Of a stretch of 5,878 nt of DNA, positions 1-4,887 are shown piece by piece. Origin of the DNA: Burkholderiales bacterium. GTDB lineage: Bacteria > Pseudomonadota > Gammaproteobacteria > Burkholderiales > Burkholderiaceae. Within the stretch, counting starts at the first letter, position 1. The number at the start of each line of letters is the position of its first letter. The stretch lies in assembly GCA_947447845.1 (NCBI GenBank), contig CANFNO010000209.1:1-5878 (forward strand). Reading direction: 5' to 3'. A program made the position numbers and the translations under genes. The notes under the pieces were generated by a model, which saw only the letters and a list, made by a program, of their open reading frames with translations, was not told the origin of the DNA and made no database searches.

Positions 1-2871
1 CAAGAATCGGCTACTTTGTCCGACGCCTATACCAACCCTTTGGCCCATTACCAGATCATTCGCCGCAACGGTGCCGTGGTTTCGTTCGAGCCCAACAAAA
101 TTGCTGTGGCCATGATGAAGGCCTTTCTGGCTGTCCATGGCACCCAGGGTGCAGCCTCAGCCAGCGTCCGCGAGACTGTGGACGATTTGACCCAGCAAGT
201 GATTCGCGCTCTGGTGCGTTCACGCCCTGCGGGTGGCACTTTCCATATTGAGGACGTACAGGACCAGGTTGAACTCGGCCTGATGCGCAGCAGCCACCAC
301 GAAATTGCCCGCGCCTATGTGCTGTACCGCGAGCGACGGACTCAGGAGCGAGCCAAACAGCTTGAGCAGGCCAAGCCTGCAGCCCCGGTGATTCATGTAC
401 TGGAGGGTGGTGAGCGGGTGGCGCTGGATTTGGTGCAACTGCAGTCGCGCATTGAAAACGCCTGCGCCGGCCTGGGTGCAGACGTCAAAGCCGACCCCAT
501 AGTCGCCGAGACCATGCGCAACCTGTACGACGGAGTGCCTATGGACGAGGTCTACAAAGCGTCCATCCTGGCAGCCCGCACGCTAATCGAAAAGGACCCG
601 GACTACACCTACGCCACCGCGCGTTTGCTGTTCCACACCATTTCGCGCGAGGTGCTGGGCCGCGACGTGGCCCAGGCCGACATGGCTGAAGCCTATGCCG
701 ATTACTTTCCCGGCTTCATCAAAAAAGGCGTGGACGCCGAGCGCCTGGACGAAAAGCTCCTGCAGTTTGACCTGAAACGCCTGGGCGCCGCGCTCAAGAG
801 CAGCCGCGATTTGCAGTTTGACTACCTCGGTCTTCAAACCCTGTATGACCGCTACTTCCTGCACATCGGCAAGCAACGCATCGAATTGCCGCAGGCGTTT
901 TTTATGCGTGTGGCCATGGGCTTGGCGCTCAATGAAATTGACCGCGAGGCGCGCGCCATCGAGTTCTACGAGGTGCTGTCCTCTTTTGACTTCATGTCCA
1001 GCACGCCTACGCTGTTCAACGCTGGCACGCTGCGCTCGCAACTCTCGAGTTGCTACCTGACCACCGTGCCAGATGATCTGGACGGCATTTACGAGTCCAT
1101 CAAGGAAAACGCCCTGCTCTCCAAGTTCGCCGGCGGCCTGGGCAACGACTGGACCCGCGTGCGCGCCTTGGGAAGCCACATCAAGGGCACCAACGGCGAA
1201 TCTCAGGGCGTAGTGCCCTTCCTCAAAGTGGTGAACGACACGGCCGTGGCGGTCAACCAAGGCGGCAAGCGCAAGGGCGCCGTCTGCACCTACCTGGAAA
1301 CCTGGCACCTGGACATCGAAGAGTTCCTGGAACTGCGTAAGAACACCGGCGACGACCGCCGCCGCACCCATGACATGAACACCGCCAATTGGGTGCCCGA
1401 CCTGTTCATGCGCCGTGTGATGGAGAAAGGCACCTGGACGCTGTTCTCCCCCTCCAATGTGCCTGACCTGCACGACCTGTTTGGCGCCGATTTCGAAAAG
1501 GCCTACGTCGCCTACGAAGCAAAGGCTGCGCGTGGAGAGATCACGCCCACACGCACGCTGCAAGCCGCCGACCTGTGGCGCAAGATGCTGACCATGCTGT
1601 TTGAGACTGGCCACCCTTGGATCACCTTCAAGGACGCCTGCAATGTTCGCTCGCCCCAGCAGCATGCTGGCGTGGTGCACTCCTCCAACCTGTGCACCGA
1701 GATCACACTCAACACCTCGGACACCGAAACCGCAGTTTGCAACCTGGGCTCGGTCAATCTGCTGCACCACCTGAAGGACGGCGCACTGGACCACGTCAAG
1801 CTCAAGCGCACCATCACCACAGCCATGCGCATGCTGGACAACGTCATCGACATCAACTACTACGCTGTCAAGAAGGCGCGTGACTCCAATCTGCGTCACC
1901 GCCCGGTGGGTCTGGGCCTGATGGCGTTCCAGGACAGCCTGTACAGCTTGCGCATTCCGTATTCCAGCGATGCCGCTGTGCAGTTCGCCGATACATCCAT
2001 GGAAGCCATCTGCTACTACGCTTACTGGGCCTCCACCGAATTGGCACGCGAACGCGGCAAGTACTCCAGCTACAAGGGCTCGCTGTGGGACAAAGGGGTG
2101 TTGCCACTGGACACGCTCGACATGCTGGCATCGGCCCGCGGTGGCTACGTGGAAGTGGACCGCTCCGCCACACTGGACTGGGACGCACTGCGCAAGAAAA
2201 TTGCGGCAGACGGCATGCGCAACTCCAACTGCGTGGCCATTGCCCCGACTGCCACCATCTCCAACATTATTGGCGTGGATGCGTCGATCGAACCCTGCTT
2301 TGGCAACCTCTCTGTCAAGTCCAATCTGTCCGGCGAATTCACCGTAATCAACAGCTACCTGGTGCGCGACCTGAAGCGCCTGGGCATCTGGGACGACGTG
2401 ATGGTGATGGACCTTAAACACTTCGACGGTTCACTCCAACCCATTGACCGCGTGCCGCAGGAAATCAAGCAGCTCTATGCCACCGCCTTCGAAGTGGAGA
2501 CACAGTGGCTGGTGGAAGCAGCGGCGCGTCGCCAGAAGTGGATTGACCAAGCGCAGTCGCTCAATATTTATATGGCAGGCGCCTCGGGCAAGAAGCTCGA
2601 TGAGACCTACAAACTTGCTTGGGTGCGTGGTCTCAAGACCACCTATTACCTGCGCACCATGTCGGCCACGCACGCTGAGAAATCGACCGTGACTGCTGGG
2701 CGCCTGAACGCCGTTTCCTCGGGTAAAGATTCAACAGGCTCAATGAAGATGTCGAGCGCTATGGAGGCCGCTGCTGCCGCTGCGCAAGCGCAGATGGCGC
2801 TGTCGGATAACGCGGCGACTGACATCCGATTCTGCGGCGTCGATGACCCAACCTGCGAGTCCTGCCAGTAG
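1..2871 (+). CDS. nrdA: Ribonucleoside-diphosphate reductase class Ia, alpha (large, catalytic) subunit NrdA; 5' end outside window
   Basis: Reduces ribonucleoside diphosphates to deoxyribonucleoside diphosphates in the cytoplasm, working with NrdB. The frame is open from base 1, so the true start lies upstream. Residues are counted here from the TTG codon at 16-18. An ATP-cone (about 12-110) carries the RRNG nucleotide-binding signature at 16-19 and PNKI at 26-29. A second cone-like region (about 126-216) lacks that signature but keeps the DPDYTYATARLL end. In the catalytic barrel, C346 (SSCYLT) and C575 (AVCNLG) correspond to the active-site redox pair, and the NLCTE stretch gives N558, thiyl-radical C560 and E562. 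Y877-Y878 (TTYYLRT) are the radical-transfer tyrosines. An Ala-rich linker leads to a mobile tail with C947-x-x-C950 that would reduce the active site. At more than 951 residues it is longer than E. coli NrdA (761), mainly through the doubled N-terminal regulatory region. Identity is very secure. Confidence 0.98.
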   Translation, partial: QESATLSDAYTNPLAHYQIIRRNGAVVSFEPNKIAVAMMKAFLAVHGTQGAASASVRETVDDLTQQVIRALVRSRPAGGTFHIEDVQDQVELGLMRSSHHEIARAYVLYRERRTQERAKQLEQAKPAAPVIHVLEGGERVALDLVQLQSRIENACAGLGADVKADPIVAETMRNLYDGVPMDEVYKASILAARTLIEKDPDYTYATARLLFHTISREVLGRDVAQADMAEAYADYFPGFIKKGVDAERLDEKLLQFDLKRLGAALKSSRDLQFDYLGLQTLYDRYFLHIGKQRIELPQAFFMRVAMGLALNEIDREARAIEFYEVLSSFDFMSSTPTLFNAGTLRSQLSSCYLTTVPDDLDGIYESIKENALLSKFAGGLGNDWTRVRALGSHIKGTNGESQGVVPFLKVVNDTAVAVNQGGKRKGAVCTYLETWHLDIEEFLELRKNTGDDRRRTHDMNTANWVPDLFMRRVMEKGTWTLFSPSNVPDLHDLFGADFEKAYVAYEAKAARGEITPTRTLQAADLWRKMLTMLFETGHPWITFKDACNVRSPQQHAGVVHSSNLCTEITLNTSDTETAVCNLGSVNLLHHLKDGALDHVKLKRTITTAMRMLDNVIDINYYAVKKARDSNLRHRPVGLGLMAFQDSLYSLRIPYSSDAAVQFADTSMEAICYYAYWASTELARERGKYSSYKGSLWDKGVLPLDTLDMLASARGGYVEVDRSATLDWDALRKKIAADGMRNSNCVAIAPTATISNIIGVDASIEPCFGNLSVKSNLSGEFTVINSYLVRDLKRLGIWDDVMVMDLKHFDGSLQPIDRVPQEIKQLYATAFEVETQWLVEAAARRQKWIDQAQSLNIYMAGASGKKLDETYKLAWVRGLKTTYYLRTMSATHAEKSTVTAGRLNAVSSGKDSTGSMKMSSAMEAAAAAAQAQMALSDNAATDIRFCGVDDPTCESCQ

Positions 2872-2877
2872 TGGTTT

Positions 2878-2907
2878 TGCATCGCTCAGCACACACTTTG
2901 CGATGCA
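2878..2907. repeat. Perfect 8-bp inverted repeat just after the nrdA stop codon
   Basis: Arms TGCATCGC (2878-2885) and GCGATGCA (2900-2907) are perfectly complementary and separated by 14 nt. The element starts 6 nt after the nrdA stop. No T-run follows, so it is not a standard intrinsic terminator. It could be an mRNA hairpin protecting the nrdA 3' end or a protein-binding site. The arms are certain from the sequence; the function is unknown. Confidence 0.5.
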
Positions 2908-2925
2908 TATCAACAACACTCTTAA

Positions 2926-2963
2926 CAGTGAAATGCGTGAGCCCTTTTCATTTCATTTCACTG
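2926..2963. repeat. Perfect 10-bp inverted repeat upstream of nrdB
   Basis: Arms CAGTGAAATG (2926-2935) and CATTTCACTG (2954-2963) match perfectly across an 18-nt spacer, ending 29 nt before the nrdB ATG. A shorter alternative pairing exists: TGAAATG (2929-2935) can also pair with CATTTCA at 2949-2955, because the right arm lies in a TTTCA tandem repeat. It may act as an operator or an mRNA hairpin between nrdA and nrdB. It does not resemble the NrdR-box consensus. Confidence 0.55.
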
Positions 2964-2973
2964 CTCTCATAAT
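2945..2973 (+). promoter_or_regulatory. Possible sigma-70-type promoter for nrdB
   Basis: TTTTCA (2945-2950, four of six matches to the -35 consensus) lies exactly 17 nt before CATAAT (2968-2973, five of six matches to the -10 consensus). Transcription would start near 2980 and give a very short leader of about 13 nt that still contains the GGAAA ribosome binding site. nrdB could equally be transcribed only by read-through from nrdA. This is a sequence match only and may be fortuitous. Confidence 0.25.
2946..2960 (+). repeat. Three tandem TTTCA pentamers
   Basis: TTTCA occurs three times head to tail at 2946-2950, 2951-2955 and 2956-2960. The run overlaps the spacer and right arm of the inverted repeat at 2926-2963. 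It also covers the -35 element and spacer of the promoter-like sequence at 2945-2973. A change in copy number would move these elements by 5 bp, but three copies is a short run and may be chance. Confidence 0.5.
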
Positions 2974-2982
2974 CCGCTGATT

Positions 2983-2987
2983 GGAAA
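2983..2987 (+). promoter_or_regulatory. Ribosome binding site of nrdB
   Basis: GGAAA lies 5 nt upstream of the ATG at 2993. It is a weak to moderate Shine-Dalgarno, but it decides the start: the in-frame TTG at 2981 overlaps it and would leave no room for ribosome binding. The ATG also gives the MLTWDEE N-terminus expected for this family. Confidence 0.6.
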
Positions 2988-2992
2988 CACCT

Positions 2993-4192
2993 ATGTTGAC
3001 CTGGGACGAAGAAGTTAAGCCCTCATCGCAATCAAATTTCGCACGTACGGCGCAGCCTTCTGCACCGCTGACGAAAGAATTCGCTTCCCCTGAATTACGC
3101 ACCTTGGACGACGGCGCACGCGTTGCGGTCACACCTTCTGCGTCTCCCATCAAGCCACTGCTTACCGAATCCGCACGCCGCGTACGTGCATCTGACAAGC
3201 GCATCATCAACGGCCAGACGGATGTGAATCAGTTGGTGCCCTTCAAGTACAAATGGGCCTGGGAAAAATACCTGGCTAGTTGCGCCAACCACTGGATGCC
3301 GCAAGAGGTCAACATGACGCGCGATATTGCGCTTTGGAAAGATCCCAACGGCCTGACCGAGGACGAACGTCGCATCGTCAAGCGCAACCTCGGCTTCTTC
3401 GTCACCGCCGACTCACTGGCAGCCAACAACATTGTGCTGGGTACCTATCGTCACATCACCGCGCCCGAATGCCGTCAGTTTTTGTTGCGCCAGGCATTTG
3501 AAGAAGCGATCCATACGCACGCTTATCAATACATTGTGGAATCGCTAGGGTTGGACGAAGGCGAGATCTTCAATGCCTATAACGAAGTCAAGTCCATCCG
3601 CGACAAAGACGAGTTCCTGATCCCCTTTATCGAAGCCATCATGGACCCCAACTTCCATACCGGCACACTCGAAACCGATCAAACTTTGCTGAAAAGCCTG
3701 ATCGTCTTTGCGTGCCTGATGGAAGGGCTTTTCTTCTATGTCGGCTTCACGCAAATTCTGGCGCTCGGTCGGCAGAACAAGATGACCGGCGCTGCCGAGC
3801 AGTACCAATACATCCTGCGCGACGAGTCGATGCACTGCAACTTTGGGATCGACTTGATCAACCAGCTTAAGGCCGAAAATCCGCAGCTTTGGACGCCTGA
3901 ATTCAAAGCAGAAATCAAGAGCCTGTTCGAGAAGGCCACCGAACTGGAATATCGCTATGCCGAAGACACCATGCCGCGTGGCGTGCTGGGCATGAATGCC
4001 TCCATGTTCAAGGGCTATTTGCGCTATATCGCCAACCGTCGCGCTACCCAGATTGGTCTGGAGCCACTGTTCCCGAACGAAGAGAACCCGTTCCCCTGGA
4101 TGAGCGAAATGATCGACCTGAAGAAGGAACGTAACTTCTTTGAAACCCGCGTGATTGAGTACCAATCGGGCGGCGCGCTTTCCTGGGATTAA
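2993..4192 (+). CDS. nrdB: Ribonucleoside-diphosphate reductase class Ia, beta (small, radical) subunit NrdB
   Basis: Houses the diiron centre and stable tyrosyl radical that NrdA needs for catalysis. The 399-residue product starts at ATG 2993, chosen from its ribosome binding site and the MLTWDEE start. Residues of about 14-70 form a Ser/Pro/Ala-rich linker; the ferritin-like helical fold begins near [13 protein letters not shown]. By motif alignment with E. coli NrdB the metal ligands are D111 (MTRDIALW), E171 and H174 ([10 protein letters not shown]), E244 (LMEGLFFY), and E278 and H281 (RDESMH). Y178, four residues after H174, matches the radical tyrosine Y122, so this is a tyrosyl-radical enzyme and not a Tyr-less class Ic type. 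The E244/E278/H281 spacing equals that of E. coli E204/E238/H241. The C-terminal GGALSWD is the tail expected to dock on NrdA. It lies 121 bp after nrdA on the same strand. No frameshift or missing residue is seen. Confidence 0.98.
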   Translation: MLTWDEEVKPSSQSNFARTAQPSAPLTKEFASPELRTLDDGARVAVTPSASPIKPLLTESARRVRASDKRIINGQTDVNQLVPFKYKWAWEKYLASCANHWMPQEVNMTRDIALWKDPNGLTEDERRIVKRNLGFFVTADSLAANNIVLGTYRHITAPECRQFLLRQAFEEAIHTHAYQYIVESLGLDEGEIFNAYNEVKSIRDKDEFLIPFIEAIMDPNFHTGTLETDQTLLKSLIVFACLMEGLFFYVGFTQILALGRQNKMTGAAEQYQYILRDESMHCNFGIDLINQLKAENPQLWTPEFKAEIKSLFEKATELEYRYAEDTMPRGVLGMNASMFKGYLRYIANRRATQIGLEPLFPNEENPFPWMSEMIDLKKERNFFETRVIEYQSGGALSWD

Positions 4193-4224
4193 GCCTCAAC
4201 ATGTTTTTTAGAATTTCACACTTG

Positions 4225-4251
4225 CACAGCTCTCTCGAAGAAGAGAGTGTG
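4225..4251 (+). repeat. Hairpin in the nrdB to histone-like gene gap
   Basis: CTCTCT (4230-4235) pairs with AGAGAG (4242-4247) around a 6-nt loop, and CACA (4225-4228) pairs with TGTG (4248-4251) after one bulged G at 4229. This gives 10 base pairs in all. No T-run follows, so it is not a standard intrinsic terminator. It could be the 3' end structure of the nrdB message or part of a leader for the histone-like gene. Confidence 0.45.
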
Positions 4252-4302
4252 GATGTGTGTTACCGCGTTCATGCCGCTGGGACACGACCCAACGATATGA
4301 AT

Positions 4303-4332
4303 CGCTTCTTGCACTCCAACTCGCAAGAAGTG
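4303..4332 (+). repeat. Leader hairpin upstream of the histone-like gene
   Basis: CTTCTTGC (4305-4312) and GCAAGAAG (4323-4330) are perfectly complementary with a 10-nt loop. A G-U pair and a C-G pair extend the stem to 4303/4332. The hairpin ends 17 nt before the Shine-Dalgarno of the downstream gene. Its loop contains CTCC (4314-4317), complementary to GGAG (4352-4355) in that Shine-Dalgarno. The run after the stem (CTCTTTGTT) is too mixed for a convincing terminator. Confidence 0.45.
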
Positions 4333-4349
4333 CTCTTTGTTATCTGATC

Positions 4350-4355
4350 AAGGAG
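4350..4355 (+). promoter_or_regulatory. Strong ribosome binding site of the histone-like gene
   Basis: AAGGAG lies 6 nt before the ATG at 4362. This near-ideal Shine-Dalgarno fixes the start there. The same frame is open back to 4257, but the upstream residues look nothing like the Lys/Ala-rich protein. Confidence 0.85.
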
Positions 4356-4361
4356 AATATT

Positions 4362-4838
4362 ATGGCAACTGCAAAAAAACCGGCCGCAAAAAAGGCCGCT
4401 CCCGCGAAGAAAGCTGCTGCTCCCAAAGTAGCAGCGAAAAAGGCCGCTCCGGCTAAGAAGGCAGCAGCTCCTGCCAAGAAGGTAGCAGCAAAGAAAGCCG
4501 CTCCGGCTAAGAAGGCAGCAGCTCCTGCAAAGAAGGTAGCAGCAAAGAAGGCCGCTCCGGCTAAGAAGGCAGCAGCTCCTGCAAAGAAAGCGGCCGCCAA
4601 AAAAGCTGCGCCGGCTAAAAAAGCAGCACCAGCTGCCAAGAAAGCGGTAGTCAAAAAGGCTGCTGCTAAGAAGCCCGCAGCAAAAAAGGCCGTAGCTAAG
4701 AAAGCAGCCAAGAAGCCGGCTGCGAAGAAAGCCGCGAAAGCACCCGCTGCCGCCGCACCAGCACCCGCTGCCACTGCTGCTCAGACCACTCTGAACCCGC
4801 AGGCTGCTTGGCCGTTTCCTACGGCAAGCAAACCCTAA
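4362..4838 (+). CDS. Histone H1-like, lysine/alanine/proline-repeat DNA-binding protein
   Basis: Product of 158 residues, probably a nucleoid-associated protein that binds DNA through charge, like eukaryotic histone H1 tails and bacterial AlgP/HctB/BpH1-type proteins. By count it has 45 lysines (28%), no arginine and no aspartate or glutamate, so it is extremely basic. Residues 1-131 are built from AAKK, PAKK and AAPAKK words; an 18-residue unit, AAPAKKAAAPAKKVAAKK, occurs at 28-45 and 46-63 and with one change at 64-81. A shorter related copy precedes them (12-27). Residues of about 132-158 form a neutral Ala/Pro-rich tail ending LNPQAAWPFPTASKP, which is not histone-like. The start follows from AAGGAG at 4350-4355. 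It lies 169 bp after nrdB on the same strand and is closed by an intrinsic terminator. No globular domain is visible, so the sequence would be disordered without DNA. The family call is sure, the exact role is not. Confidence 0.88.
   Translation: MATAKKPAAKKAAPAKKAAAPKVAAKKAAPAKKAAAPAKKVAAKKAAPAKKAAAPAKKVAAKKAAPAKKAAAPAKKAAAKKAAPAKKAAPAAKKAVVKKAAAKKPAAKKAVAKKAAKKPAAKKAAKAPAAAAPAPAATAAQTTLNPQAAWPFPTASKP
4443..4604 (+). repeat. Three 54-bp tandem repeats inside the histone-like gene
   Basis: Copies lie at 4443-4496, 4497-4550 and 4551-4604. Copies 1 and 2 differ at only two third-codon positions. Copy 3 matches copy 2 through most of its first 38 bases and then diverges. Each encodes an 18-residue unit, so gain or loss of a copy keeps the frame. 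A 48-bp related copy precedes them (4395-4442) and degenerate material follows from 4605. The near-identity at silent positions points to recent duplication. Confidence 0.9.
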
Positions 4839-4849
4839 TTCTTTAGGGT
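4811..4849. repeat. Two small hairpins over the 3' end of the histone-like gene
   Basis: GCCGT (4811-4815) pairs with ACGGC (4821-4825) over a 5-nt loop. ACCCTAA (4832-4838, including the TAA stop) pairs with TTAGGGT (4843-4849) over a 4-nt loop. With the terminator stem at 4856-4879 this makes three hairpins in a row. Read on the minus strand, the second is followed by TTGCTTGCC, too weak a T-run for a confident terminator of the convergent gene. Confidence 0.45.
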
Positions 4850-4855
4850 ATCAAG

Positions 4856-4887
4856 GCCCGGCGCCAATTGGTGTCGGGCTTTTTTTT
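4856..4887 (+). terminator. Intrinsic (Rho-independent) terminator of the rightward genes
   Basis: GCCCGGCGCC (4856-4865) pairs with GGTGTCGGGC (4870-4879) around an AATT loop: ten base pairs, two of them G-U, followed by eight T (4880-4887). It sits 17 nt after the histone-like stop codon. Read on the other strand the two G-U pairs become A-C mismatches and no T-run follows, so it favours the plus strand. Its T-run overlaps the stop codon of the convergent DUF3426 gene. Confidence 0.92.

Noticed and set aside
16..18. TTG as the start codon of nrdA
   Set aside because: The frame is open to base 1, no Shine-Dalgarno precedes the TTG, and relatives have a longer N-terminus, so the start lies outside the window.
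583..2421. A 612-codon open frame on the minus strand opposite nrdA
   Set aside because: Its codons are in register with nrdA codons, so a stop needs a TTA, CTA or TCA codon in nrdA, and these are rare in GC-rich genes. The product is a His/Val/Gly-rich sequence with no recognisable family.
2981..2983. TTG as the start codon of nrdB
   Set aside because: It overlaps the ribosome binding site GGAAA; ATG at 2993 has proper spacing and gives the family N-terminus MLTWDEE.
2872..2992. NrdR-box or DnaA-box search in the nrdA-nrdB gap
   Set aside because: No sequence close to the palindromic NrdR consensus or to TTATCCACA was found; any NrdR boxes would be expected upstream of nrdA, outside the window.
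3545..4165. A 206-codon open frame on the minus strand opposite nrdB
   Set aside because: The same in-register antisense effect; nrdB is fully supported by conserved catalytic residues.
4204..4209. A T-run after nrdB as an intrinsic terminator
   Set aside because: Six T follow the stop codon closely, but no stable hairpin precedes them.
4257..4361. An upstream extension of the histone-like protein
   Set aside because: The 35 extra residues do not resemble the family, and AAGGAG lies just before the ATG at 4362.
4340..4774. An Ala/Phe-rich, membrane-like open frame on the minus strand opposite the histone-like gene
   Set aside because: It is the complement of Lys (AAG/AAA) and Ala (GCN) codons, which automatically gives Phe/Leu and Ala/Gly/Ser without stops.
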